From assembly GCA_947474705.1 (NCBI GenBank), contig CANJJS010000020.1:1-64000 (forward strand): a stretch of DNA of 64,000 nt. Direction: 5' to 3'. The DNA comes from Acetobacteraceae bacterium (GTDB taxonomy: Bacteria; Pseudomonadota; Alphaproteobacteria; Acetobacterales; Acetobacteraceae). A program made the translations under genes and the position numbers. Of the stretch, positions 34,301-42,842 are shown piece by piece. Positions within the stretch are counted from its first letter, which is position 1. Every line of letters begins with the position of its first letter. The notes below the pieces were generated by a model. The model did no database searches. It worked only from the letters and a program-made list of their open reading frames with translations, and was not told the origin of the DNA.

Positions 34301-35092
34301 TTATCGGCCAGTCCAGTTCGGGGCGCGTTTTTCGACGAAGGCGCGCGGGCCTTCCTTGAAGTCTTCGGTTTCTCTGACGCGCGCGCCGGCGGCGGCGCAG
34401 AGTGCCCATAATTCGTCCTCGGTCAGGTCGAGCGCCCGACGCGCGACGCCGAGCGATTCGCGGACGGCGATCGGCGCGTTGACGGCGACGCGCCGGGCGA
34501 GGGCGCGGGCGGTGGCGAGGACCTCCCCGGCCGGCACGACGGCGTTCACGAGCCCAAAATGACCCGCGCGGGTGGCGGAGATTGGGTCGCCCGAGGCGAT
34601 CATTTCGAGCGCGATGGCTTTCGGCAGCGCGCGCGGCAGGCGGAACACGCCGCCGGCCCCCGCGACCAGGCTGCGCTTGACTTCCGGCAGGCCCAAATTC
34701 GCGGTTTCGGCGGCGACCGCGAGGTCGCAGGCCAGCAGCAATTCGAGACCGCCCGCCAGTGCGTGGCCCTGCGCGGCGGCGATCCAGAGTTTGGTGCGTT
34801 TGGCGCGCACGAACCCGCCGAAGCCGCCGTTGGCCGTGGACAGCGTGCCGCCACGTCCGTTCGAGACTTCCTTGAGGTCGGCGCCCGCGCAGAACGCATG
34901 CGGCCCGGCGCCGGTGAGAATGGCGGCCCAGAGGTCCGGGTCGGCCTCGACCCTTTCGACGGCGGCTTCCAGGCCCGCGGCGACGGCGCCGTTGACGGCG
35001 TTGCGGGCTTCTGGCCGGTTGATGGTCACGAGGGCGATGTGGGGCTCGACGATCTCGAACAACACCGCGCCGGGTTGGTTCGCGCTGGTCAT
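34301..35092 (-). CDS. enoyl-CoA hydratase/isomerase (crotonase family)
   Basis: This 263-residue crotonase-fold protein shows [11 protein letters not shown], the first oxyanion segment [12 protein letters not shown], and the second, [15 protein letters not shown]. Both acidic residues of true hydratases are retained: the Glu in GGLEL and the Glu in [22 protein letters not shown] follows. It heads an operon with an SDR and an LLM oxidoreductase. Methylglutaconyl-CoA hydratase (LiuC) is an option, because the liu operon of this window lacks it, but nothing specific supports that. Confidence 0.86.
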   Translation of the reverse strand: MTSANQPGAVLFEIVEPHIALVTINRPEARNAVNGAVAAGLEAAVERVEADPDLWAAILTGAGPHAFCAGADLKEVSNGRGGTLSTANGGFGGFVRAKRTKLWIAAAQGHALAGGLELLLACDLAVAAETANLGLPEVKRSLVAGAGGVFRLPRALPKAIALEMIASGDPISATRAGHFGLVNAVVPAGEVLATARALARRVAVNAPIAVRESLGVARRALDLTEDELWALCAAAGARVRETEDFKEGPRAFVEKRAPNWTGR

Positions 35093-35325
35093 ATCTCCAT
35101 CCCTTCATTGATTGGGCCGAGACCGGCCGGGCGGCGGGAGGTCAGCATGGGGGCGGTGGGGCGTCAATCGCGCTCCCCCCGTCGGCTCGGTGCGCGATGG
35201 CGGCGAGGGCCGCGTAGTCCAGGTGGGACATGCGATTTCCGGTACGGCGAGTAGCACGCCGACGTCGCCCAGAGATGCGGCGAGCCGGTTTCGCGGGTTC
35301 GGCGAGAATATTACCGCTACACGCC

Positions 35326-35354
35326 TTGCGGCGGCCCGGACGAGTTGCTAGTTT
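35326..35354 (+). promoter_or_regulatory. candidate sigma-70 promoter of tRNA-Lys
   Basis: TTGCGG (35326-35331), a 17-base spacer and TAGTTT (35349-35354) sit 18 bases ahead of the mature tRNA. A start near 35361 would leave a short leader. The spacing is ideal though the -10 box is imperfect. The rest of the 280-base gap from 35093 shows nothing else. Confidence 0.45.
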
Positions 35355-35372
35355 GCGGCCGCTGAGAACGGT

Positions 35373-35448
<76 letters not shown>

Positions 35449-35573
35449 ACAAATTTTCATTTTTCAGATGCCACGAAAGCTGCCCAGGCTTCTCGGTCGG
35501 TGAGACCCAGTGGACACGATGGGTCGCAGGTCCCGCCGGTCGCATATTTGTGCCGTGGAGCCGTCGCCGCCGG

Positions 35574-35748
35574 ATTGTTCTGTTGCGCCGCAGTCTGGCG
35601 AAGCTCGATCTGGAAGCCAGTGCGGCCTGGTTGCGGGAAAACCTGGATTCCGCTGTCTGCCCGCTGTTGCGCGAGCCCTGGATCCTGGATGTCGATAAGA
35701 CGGTGAAGCCGTTGTACGGGCATCGGGAAGGCGCGGGCGCCATCGGAG
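35574..35748 (+). pseudogene. DDE transposase fragment
   Basis: The plus strand reads LAKLDLEASAAWLRENL, then LLREPWILDVDKTVKPLYGHREGA. This closely follows a bacterial DDE transposase family in which 'PWILDxDxTVKPLYGHQEGAxxGYNPxKPGRPSH' holds the first catalytic aspartate. Here the similarity ends right after GHREGAGAIG, where the next residues should be YNPxKPG. At that point the sequence meets the stop codon of the minus-strand ctaG. The rest of the element is missing. The 35449-35573 stretch between the tRNA and this fragment has nothing recognisable. IS1380- or IS4-type affiliation is not certain. Confidence 0.65.
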
Positions 35749-36342
35749 TCAATTCGTTTTGGCGCCGCCCACATGCGGTCCGGCTTTGGCCAGCGCGCCG
35801 GACTTTTCCGCGTCCGTCATCGATGGGAAGAAGGTGTAGGACAGCGTGACGACCTTCACGTCGCGCGTGTTCGGATCGGTCGCGATGGCCGGATCGACCC
35901 AATAGCTGAGCGGGAAATCCATCGTCTGCCCGCCCTCCAGCGTCTGCTGGTTGAAGCAGAAGCAGGCCGTCTTATGGAAATATTTCGCGGCCTTTTCCGG
36001 CGTGACGTTATACGTCGCGACCCCGGTCACCGGACTCCGAGCCTTGTTATGGGCACGGTAGGCGGCGAGGTTGTCCTCGCCCAACGGCACCGTCACCTCC
36101 AGCTGGACCGGCACGAAACTCCAGGGCAGGCCCGGATTGGTGTCAGCGTTAAACCTCACCCGGATCGTCGTCCCATTCCCGCCTGGCGCCTGGGCCGCGG
36201 TCGTGTTGGGCGTGCCGGCATACCCTGTCGCCGCGCAGAACATGCGGTAGAGCGGGATGGCGGCGAACGACAATCCCACCATCCCCATCGCGACCGCCAC
36301 GAACGCCGTTGCGACCAGGCGGTTGGCGCGGCGCGTGTCCAT
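35749..36342 (-). CDS. ctaG: cytochrome c oxidase assembly protein CtaG (Cox11)
   Basis: This membrane-anchored copper chaperone (197 residues) inserts CuB into subunit I. It has one N-terminal membrane helix (LVATAFVAVAMGMVGLSFAAIPLYRMFC) and a periplasmic Ig-like domain with the copper-binding C127-F-C129-F. Cys36 just after the helix is also conserved in Cox11. NQQTLEGGQTMDFPLSYWVDP is family-typical. It follows the small membrane-protein gene with one base between stop and start. Normally ctaE (subunit III) follows; here a transposase fragment and tRNA-Lys do. Confidence 0.94.
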   Translation of the reverse strand: MDTRRANRLVATAFVAVAMGMVGLSFAAIPLYRMFCAATGYAGTPNTTAAQAPGGNGTTIRVRFNADTNPGLPWSFVPVQLEVTVPLGEDNLAAYRAHNKARSPVTGVATYNVTPEKAAKYFHKTACFCFNQQTLEGGQTMDFPLSYWVDPAIATDPNTRDVKVVTLSYTFFPSMTDAEKSGALAKAGPHVGGAKTN

Positions 36343-36343
36343 G

Positions 36344-36490
36344 TCAGTGGTGGGTCATTTTCACGATCGTGATCGCGAAAAACAGCGCCGCGAGTCCCGC
36401 CAGCACCGCGAACATCGCGATATTGCGTCCTTTCTGGCGGCGCCGGAACGCGGCGGCTTCTTCGTCGGACATACTGGGAGGATTTGCCAT
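36344..36490 (-). CDS. 48-residue membrane protein of the oxidase cluster (CoxF-like)
   Basis: The minus strand encodes MANPPSMSDEEAAAFRRRQK, then GRNIAMFAVLAGLAALFFAITIVKMTHH. It has a short charged N-terminus, a cluster of basic residues, and one membrane helix. The TGA is one base before the ctaG ATG and the start is three bases after the ctaB stop, so it is tightly embedded in the operon. Small proteins of this size and shape occur between ctaB and ctaG in many alphaproteobacterial oxidase operons and are thought to help assembly. It is easily missed because of length. Confidence 0.82.
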   Translation of the reverse strand: MANPPSMSDEEAAAFRRRQKGRNIAMFAVLAGLAALFFAITIVKMTHH

Positions 36491-36493
36491 GGT

Positions 36494-37438
36494 TCAGCCT
36501 ATGGAACGGTCGATGGCGAGGGCCGCGAACAGGATGAACAAATACGCGATCGAGTATTTGAACGCGGCCCGCGCGGGCGCGTCGTTGGTGAGGCTGACGC
36601 CGGTTTCGTCCTGGCGGTCATGCGCGACGCGCCAGACGCTAACCAAAAAGCCCACGCCCAGCACCGCGGCGGCGACGGCATAGACCGTGCCGGAGAAGCC
36701 GAGGAACCAGGGGACAAGGGTCAGCGGCACCAGCAGAAGCGTATAGATGACGATCTGCCGGCGCGTTTCTTTTCCGCCGGCGACCACGGGCAACATCGGT
36801 ACGCCCGCGCGGCGGTAATCCTCGTTCGCGAACAGCGCGAGGGACCAGAAATGCGGTGGCGTCCAGATGAAGATGATGGCGAAGAGGATGACCGGGATCA
36901 GGTCGACCGACCCGGTCACGGCGGCCCATCCGATCACCGGCGGGAAGGCACCCGCGGCGCCGCCGATGACGATGTTCTGCGGCGTACGGCGCTTCAGCCA
37001 CATCGTGTAGACGAAAACGTAAAACCCGATCGACAAGGCCAGCACGCCCGCCGCGGTGTGATTAACCGCGAGCCCCATGACGATGACCGAGCCGACCGCC
37101 AGGGTGATCCCGTACCCCAACGCCGCGCCGGGTTCGATGCGACCGGCCGGGATGGGCCGTTCGCGGGTCCGGCGCATCACCGCGTCGATATCGCGGTCGT
37201 ACCACATGTTGATGGCACCGCAGGCGCCCGCGGCGATTGCGATGCACAGCACCGCCGTGAAGGCCAGCACCGGGTGCAGATGCCCGGGCGCGACCAGCAG
37301 GCCAATCATGCCGGAGAAGACGACGAGGCTCATCACCCGCGGCTTCAACAGCGCGATCCAGTCCCGCACTTCGGAGTCCGGGTAGGCGGCTGAACGCATT
37401 TGCGGGGAAGATGACTCTTCCCCGCCAACACGCGACAT
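36494..37438 (-). CDS. ctaB: protohaem IX farnesyltransferase (haem O synthase)
   Basis: This integral membrane UbiA-type prenyltransferase (314 residues) adds a farnesyl group to haem B for haem O/A synthesis. The first Asp-rich motif is NMWYDRDIDAVMRRTRERPIPAG. The second conserved loop is FANEDYRRAGVPMLPVVAGGKETRRQI. WLKRRTPQNIVIGGAAGAFPPVIGW is diagnostic of CtaB/Cox10. About nine membrane helices are expected. The start is the ATG giving MSRVGGEESS, 17 bases after the ctaD stop; Met14 (37399) is an alternative. Confidence 0.94.
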   Translation of the reverse strand: MSRVGGEESSSPQMRSAAYPDSEVRDWIALLKPRVMSLVVFSGMIGLLVAPGHLHPVLAFTAVLCIAIAAGACGAINMWYDRDIDAVMRRTRERPIPAGRIEPGAALGYGITLAVGSVIVMGLAVNHTAAGVLALSIGFYVFVYTMWLKRRTPQNIVIGGAAGAFPPVIGWAAVTGSVDLIPVILFAIIFIWTPPHFWSLALFANEDYRRAGVPMLPVVAGGKETRRQIVIYTLLLVPLTLVPWFLGFSGTVYAVAAAVLGVGFLVSVWRVAHDRQDETGVSLTNDAPARAAFKYSIAYLFILFAALAIDRSIG

Positions 37439-37455
37439 CGATGTGGGTATGTCGC

Positions 37456-39081
37456 TCACTTGACCTTCGGGAGTTCCAGGAACGAGTGAAAAGCGGGCGG
37501 AGACGTCTGGGTCCATTCCAGGGTCGTCGCGCCTTCGCCCCAGTAATTGTCGGCCACATGTTCCTTCGAGGTGAAGGTCCGGTAGCAGACATACAGGAAC
37601 ACAACGAACGCGGCACCAGAGATATAGCCGCCGATGGAGGAGACGTAGTTCCACCCCGCGAAAGCATCCGGATAGTCCGGGTAACGGCGCGGCATGCCGG
37701 CCAACCCCAGGAAGTGTTGCGGGAAGAACAGCAGGTTCACGCCAACGAACGTCATCCAGAAGTGCACCCGGCCCCAGAACTCCGGATACTGGTGTCCCGA
37801 CATTTTGCCGATCCAGTAGTACCAGCCGCAGAAGATCGAGAACACAGCGCCGAGCGACAGCACGTAGTGGAAGTGCGCGACGACGTAGTAGGTGTTGTGG
37901 ATGATTTCGTCGATGCCGGCGTTGGCGCAGACGACACCGGTGACGCCGCCAAGGGTAAAGACGAACAGGAAGCCGACGGCCCAGAGCATCGGCGTGTCGA
38001 AGCGGATGGACCCGCCCCACATCGTCGCGATCCAGGAGAAGATTTTCACGCCCGTCGGCACCGCGATGACCATCGTCGCGCCCATGAAGTAAGCGCGGGT
38101 GTCGATGTCGATGCCGGACATGTACATGTGGTGCGCCCACACGACGAAGCCGACCACGCCGATCGCGACCATCGCGTAAACCATGCCCAGATAGCCGAAG
38201 ATCGGTTTTTTGGAGAAGGTGGAGATGACGTGGCTGACGATGCCGAAGCCCGGCAGGATCATGATGTAGACTTCGGGGTGGCCGAAGAACCAGAACAGAT
38301 GCTGGAACAGGACCGGGTCACCGCCGCCCGTCGGGTCGAAGAAGGCGGTGCCGAAGTTACGGTCGCAGATCAGCATGGTGATCGCCGCGGCCAGGACCGG
38401 CACCGACAGCACCAGCAGGAACGCCGTGATCAGCTCGGCCCAGATGAACAGCGGCATTTTGTGCAGCGTCATGCCGGGCGCGCGCATGTTGAAGATGGTG
38501 GTGATGAAGTTCATCGACCCAAGGATCGAACTCGCGCCGGCCAGATGGAGCGCGAAGAGCGTGCAATCCATGCCCATGCCGGCTTCGTAGGTCGCGTTCG
38601 ACAAGGGCGGATACAGCGTCCAGCCAGAACCGGACTCGCCCAGCACCAGGCCGATACAGATCAGCACGAAGGCGGGCGGCATAAGCCAGAAGCTGATGTT
38701 GTTCAGCCGTGGGAAGGCCATGTCGGGGGCACCGACCATCAGCGGAATGAACCAGTTGCCGAAGCCGCCGATCAGCGCGGGCATGACGGAGAAGAAGATC
38801 ATCAGCAGCCCGTGGGTGGTGATGATCGTGTTCCACTCCTGCCCCGAGGTCACGACATGGTTGTTCGGGAACTGGAGCTGCATGCGCATGATCATGGACA
38901 ACGCGCCGCCGACGGTCCCGCCGATGACGGCGAAGATCAGGTACAGCGTGCCGATGTCCTTGTGGTTCGTGCTGAACAGCCAACGCTGCACGAAACTGGG
39001 TTTGTGGTCGTGGTGGTGGTCGTCGTGCGCCCCATGGGCGTCGTGCCCATGCGCATCGTGACCGTGAGTCGCTTCAGCCAT
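37456..39081 (-). CDS. ctaD: cytochrome c oxidase subunit I
   Basis: This 541-residue haem-copper oxidase catalytic subunit of the aa3 type has twelve membrane helices. The N-terminus is His/Asp-rich ([24 protein letters not shown]), an unusual run that may bind metal. [18 protein letters not shown] holds the CuB histidine and the cross-linked tyrosine, and the haem-ligand regions ([22 protein letters not shown]) are intact. [20 protein letters not shown] of the D-channel entry is present. This is the A1-type (mitochondrial-like) oxidase. The gene lies between ctaC and ctaB. Confidence 0.97.
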   Translation of the reverse strand: MAEATHGHDAHGHDAHGAHDDHHHDHKPSFVQRWLFSTNHKDIGTLYLIFAVIGGTVGGALSMIMRMQLQFPNNHVVTSGQEWNTIITTHGLLMIFFSVMPALIGGFGNWFIPLMVGAPDMAFPRLNNISFWLMPPAFVLICIGLVLGESGSGWTLYPPLSNATYEAGMGMDCTLFALHLAGASSILGSMNFITTIFNMRAPGMTLHKMPLFIWAELITAFLLVLSVPVLAAAITMLICDRNFGTAFFDPTGGGDPVLFQHLFWFFGHPEVYIMILPGFGIVSHVISTFSKKPIFGYLGMVYAMVAIGVVGFVVWAHHMYMSGIDIDTRAYFMGATMVIAVPTGVKIFSWIATMWGGSIRFDTPMLWAVGFLFVFTLGGVTGVVCANAGIDEIIHNTYYVVAHFHYVLSLGAVFSIFCGWYYWIGKMSGHQYPEFWGRVHFWMTFVGVNLLFFPQHFLGLAGMPRRYPDYPDAFAGWNYVSSIGGYISGAAFVVFLYVCYRTFTSKEHVADNYWGEGATTLEWTQTSPPAFHSFLELPKVK

Positions 39082-39113
39082 CGTCTGTCTCCTTCACGCG
39101 CCGGCCCAACGGG

Positions 39114-39992
39114 TCAGCGCCGAATCTCCTGGGGCGCGGTCTGCTCGGCGGAAGCCAGCATGCGGATCGGGGCCGCCGCCGGGGCGATGCTGGCGGCCTT
39201 TTTGTTTTTCGCGACCCAGGCCTTGAAATCGGCTTCGGACACGGCCTGCACCGCGATCGGCATCCGGGCGTGATCCGGTCCGCAGATCTGGTTGCATTCC
39301 CCGTAATACACGCCGGGCTTATCGGCGGTCAGCCACAATTCGATCGTCCGGCCCGGGATGGCGTAACGCTGCACGCCCAAAGACGGAATGAAGAAACTGT
39401 GGATGACGTCGACACTGCTGCTCAGGATGCGGATTTTCTTGCCAACGGGAATCATCATCCGGTTATCGACGTCCAGCAAACGCAACTGGCCGGGCTTCAA
39501 ATCCTCGTCCCGGATATAGCGGCTTTCGATATCGACGTCGCCGTTGTCGGGGTAGGTGTACTGCCAGTACCATTGGTGCCCCGTGACCTTCACGGTCATG
39601 TCCGGGTCCGGGGTGCGGTCCAGATAGTAGATCAGCCGGAACGACGGGATCGCCATGACCACCAGGATCAGCACCGGAAGCACGGTCCAGGCGATCTCAA
39701 GCCCCGTGTGATGGCTGGTCTGGCTCGGCACGGGGTTCCGCTTTTCGTTGTAGCGGACACAGACCCAAACCAGCAGCACCGCCACGAAGATCGTGATGAC
39801 CGTGATCAGAACCAGCACGAGGTTATGGAGATCGATGATCCCCTGCTTCAGGGAGTTGGCCGCCGGCTGCATATCCATGCCCCAGGGACGTGGGGCATGG
39901 ACCTGCGCCTGGGCCGATTGCGAAACGAGCCCCGCCAGCGGCGAGAACACGGTGAGAAGAAGCGCGGCGAACAGCCGCTTCGGAAGCTGCAT
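39114..39992 (-). CDS. ctaC: cytochrome c oxidase subunit II
   Basis: This 292-residue subunit accepts electrons from cytochrome c at CuA. It has a signal peptide (LFAALLLTVFSPLAGLVSQSAQAQ), two membrane helices, and a cupredoxin domain. The CuA ligands are His198 (DVIHSF), Cys233, Cys237, His241 and Met244 in GECNQICGPDHARM. The residue between the two cysteines that is usually glutamate (CSE-x-C) is glutamine here (Gln235). The start MQLPKRLF is preferred over an in-frame site 26 codons upstream because it exposes the signal peptide. It is the first gene of the oxidase operon. Confidence 0.95.
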   Translation of the reverse strand: MQLPKRLFAALLLTVFSPLAGLVSQSAQAQVHAPRPWGMDMQPAANSLKQGIIDLHNLVLVLITVITIFVAVLLVWVCVRYNEKRNPVPSQTSHHTGLEIAWTVLPVLILVVMAIPSFRLIYYLDRTPDPDMTVKVTGHQWYWQYTYPDNGDVDIESRYIRDEDLKPGQLRLLDVDNRMMIPVGKKIRILSSSVDVIHSFFIPSLGVQRYAIPGRTIELWLTADKPGVYYGECNQICGPDHARMPIAVQAVSEADFKAWVAKNKKAASIAPAAAPIRMLASAEQTAPQEIRR

Positions 39993-40191
39993 TGACCGAA
40001 TACCCCGTTGCGTGCCCGATGGGCGAGTCCGGTGTCCGCGACACGCCGCGGATCGCCGGGATTTCCCCATCGGGATTTCAATGACATGGCCTAATGGACC
40101 AGCGGTCCAAGATCAAGGGTGGGGGCCAATAAACACTGGCCCGTGTGGCTTTCCCGCATCCATTTCGCGGCGATTTCGCCCGGCGCGCGCT

Positions 40192-41819
40192 TTAACTTCG
40201 CGCGCGGCCGGGGGTTTCCGCCGCGTCCCGGGGATCGACGGCCAGATATCGCATCGGGCGTCCCGTTTCCAACGCGAACGTGGTCGTGCGGGCCAGGAGT
40301 TGTTTGTCGTCGTCGGTCAGGCGGGTGGCTTCGCGCAGATGGTCGGTCCAGCTTTCCATCGACCAGACTTCCAGCCAGCCCTCTGGGTGGGCGACGTCTT
40401 CGTAAATTTGCCAGAACAAGGCGCCCGCGCGGCCTCGGACCTGGTGGATGTCCTTCATCAGCGCCAGAAATTCGCTCCTGCGTTCCGGTGGCACGCGGTA
40501 GCTCGCGGTTTCCATCACCCGTCCCCGCGCGGTGCGCAGCACGCCCGCCAGTTCCGGTGCCGGTGCCTCTGGGCCTTGCAATGCCGCGATTTCGGCGGGT
40601 GGCGCCTGGGGGCGGATCGCCTCGATCCGGGCGTAACGGGCCAGCAGCATCAGCACCAGGCCCACCGCCGACGCGGCGAGAAAGGTGCGGGGCAGGCCCG
40701 CGTGCTCGCCGACCCAGCCCCAGAGGAACGAGCCCAGTGTCAGGGCGCCGTTCTGGGCCAGTTGGTAGATTGAGAGCGCGCGGGCTCGCACCCAGGGCGG
40801 GCAGACCAGTTGCGCGGCGGATTGAATGGTCGCGTAGGCGGCGGTCCAGCCGACGCCGACCAGCAGCATGCCCAACGCCGCGAACACCCAATGTTGTGCC
40901 AGTCCGACGATCGCCATGCCGGCGCAGGATGAGACGGTGCAGGCCATGACCGTAGCGCCCCGGCTCATGCGCGCGCGGGCCATGGGCAGCAGCATGCCGG
41001 AGGTCACGCCGCCGACTCCCATCATCCCCAGGATCACCCCGTACATCCCTGGGCCGAGGTCGAGGTCGCGCCGGACATACAGGGGGAGGAGAGCCCAGGG
41101 GGCGGAGGCGGGGATGGAATAGGCGATGGTGCGGATCATGGCGTGGCGGATCGCGGGCGTGTTGCGGACGAAGCGCATGCCCGCGCGCATGGCGGATAAC
41201 AGGTGCTCCCGTGGCAGGCCGGTGAAGCGGCGTCCGGCGCGGTGCCACAGGATCGGGCGCCGATGACGGTGAAGATGGAGGCGGCGTAGAGGGAGAAGGT
41301 CAGGCCGGAGCCGCCGAGCAGGATCAGGAAGCCCGCCAGCGCCGGGCCGATGGCGCGGGTGAGGTTGAAGCCGATGCCGTTGAGGGCGATGGCGGGGACG
41401 AGGTCCTCGCGCGGGACGAGTTCGGGGACGATGGCGCTCCAGGCCGGCGCGGTCAGGGCGGCGCCGATGCTGATGGCAAAGGTCAGGATCAGCAGCCACA
41501 TGGCGGTCATGCCGCCGTTGAGGGTCAGCACCGCCAGCAGGATGGCGGCGGAGGCGGTCCAGATTTGGGTGGCGATCAGGAAAATCCGGCGGTCGACGAT
41601 GTCGGCCATGGCGCCGCCGGGCAGGGCCAGCAGGAACACCGGCATGATGGTCGCGGCCTGCACCGTGGCGACGATCAGCGGTTCTGGCGCGAGCGAGGTC
41701 ATTAGCCAGCCCGCGCCGGTGTTTTGCAGCCACGTGCCCAACCAGACGACCACGCTGGCGAGCCAGAGCGTGCGAAAGGTTCCGTTGCGTAGGGGCACGA
41801 GCGCCGGGGGCAGCCGCAT
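40192..41819 (-). pseudogene. MFS exporter with C-terminal ABM-like domain, one-base frameshift
   Basis: From ATG 41819 the protein reads MRLPPALVPLRNGTFRTLWL and has MFS_3 (EntS-type exporter) features up to SLYAASIFTVIGA. There the frame shifts: the next residues, ILWHRAGRRFTGLPREHLLSAM, continue in another frame, near plus-strand 41254-41258. Restoring one base between GGCGCC and CGATCC rejoins them. The rest holds the second half of the transporter and then about 110 residues with ASYRVPPERRSEFLALM and GWLEVWSMESWTDHLR, which resemble dimeric alpha/beta-barrel (antibiotic-monooxygenase-like) domains. This fused form occurs in other MFS_3 proteins. The break may be a mutation or a sequencing error. 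Confidence 0.8.
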
Positions 41820-41896
41820 GGTCGCGATCTCTGTCGGGAAGAGCGCGGCTTATAGCGGCACCGGCTGGCGTTCGGGGGAAATTCGGCGCGGTGTCG

Positions 41897-42577
41897 TCAG
41901 GCTCCGCGGCGGCGGGCGGCGCCAAGGGCGGCGAGTCCCGCGCCCAACAGGGTCAGGGAGGCGGGTTCGGGCGCGGGGATGAAGTCGTACGTGATCGAGA
42001 ATTGCAGCCCGGCGGTGGTCGACACGTTCGGCGAAAGGAAGAGCGGCGGATAGGCGAGGTGCGTGGCGGTCGAGATCGATATCGTGTCGGCGCCGCCGCC
42101 CGTCTGCTGGAGGGACGATAAGGGCGCGGATAAAGCCACGTCGCTGTGTCCGGCCAGCGAGTATGGCGCGCTCCCGTGCGATGGCAGGTTAAGGTTCACG
42201 GACCCAGAGGGGTTTGCGGTCAGCGCCGCGAACGCCGCTGCCAGCGCGCTCGTGGGCCGGGTGGTGTCGCTGAGCGTGAAGCGGACGTTTTCGTCCACGA
42301 TGAAAGAGCCCGCGACCGCGGTGAGGTTGGTGACGGTGCCGGTCGTGGACAGGAACGGCAGCACATGGATGGAGGCATGGAACAGCGTGCCCATGTTGCT
42401 GTCGAACAGGTCGAGCGCGAGGCTGGTGTTCAGCTCGGCGGCCATCATGCCGGTGTCGGCGAGGCCGGTGCACTGGGTGGCGGTACAGGGCAGCGTCGCG
42501 CCGGCGGTCCCTCCCATGCTCAGAGTGGCCGCGCCGGCGAGAAGCAGGGCGCGGAAGAGGCGGGTCGTGTGTCGCAT
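41897..42577 (-). CDS. PEP-CTERM sorting-domain protein
   Basis: This secreted protein of 226 residues has a signal peptide (LFRALLLAGAATLSMGGTAGA) and a C-terminal sorting tag: a PEP-type motif (PAPEPASLTLLGAGLAALGA) followed by ARRR. Such tags are processed by exosortase/archaeosortase-type enzymes and are linked to exopolysaccharide production. The body has no recognised domain; it is rich in Ser, Thr, Ala and Leu, with few charges and one Cys pair (CTATQC) near the N-terminus. No exosortase gene is in the window. AAGGA lies before the ATG. The gene is divergent from the deacetylase gene over 265 bases, where I see nothing definite. Confidence 0.78.
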   Translation of the reverse strand: MRHTTRLFRALLLAGAATLSMGGTAGATLPCTATQCTGLADTGMMAAELNTSLALDLFDSNMGTLFHASIHVLPFLSTTGTVTNLTAVAGSFIVDENVRFTLSDTTRPTSALAAAFAALTANPSGSVNLNLPSHGSAPYSLAGHSDVALSAPLSSLQQTGGGADTISISTATHLAYPPLFLSPNVSTTAGLQFSITYDFIPAPEPASLTLLGAGLAALGAARRRGA

Positions 42578-42842
42578 GGGTCGATCCTTGGTCGGCGTCG
42601 GCTGCCCGTGGGAGTCGGTGGGCAAGACGTCCACGCAATTTTCGGGCCAGTTAACAAAACTGTTTGAAAACAGTGCTCTGATGGCCTGGCGTGGTGACCC
42701 CGGCGCGATCCTGTAATGGCTTCCTTACATGTGCGCCTTTCTCGCTACCGCTTGCGCGCGGTCATGGACCGCCGCTGCCGCGGCATGGCAATGTCGGCCC
42801 GTTGGACGAACCGGCCGCGGGCACCATGGAGGCGGAATCGCG

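Noticed and set aside
34301-35092. Enoyl-CoA hydratase as the missing LiuC
   Set aside because: It is 29 kb away, in an unrelated operon, and carries no feature that separates LiuC from other crotonases.
37411-39273. 620-residue plus-strand frame opposite ctaD
   Set aside because: Antisense shadow of a highly conserved oxidase gene; the product is mostly Asp/His/Glu/Arg low-complexity.
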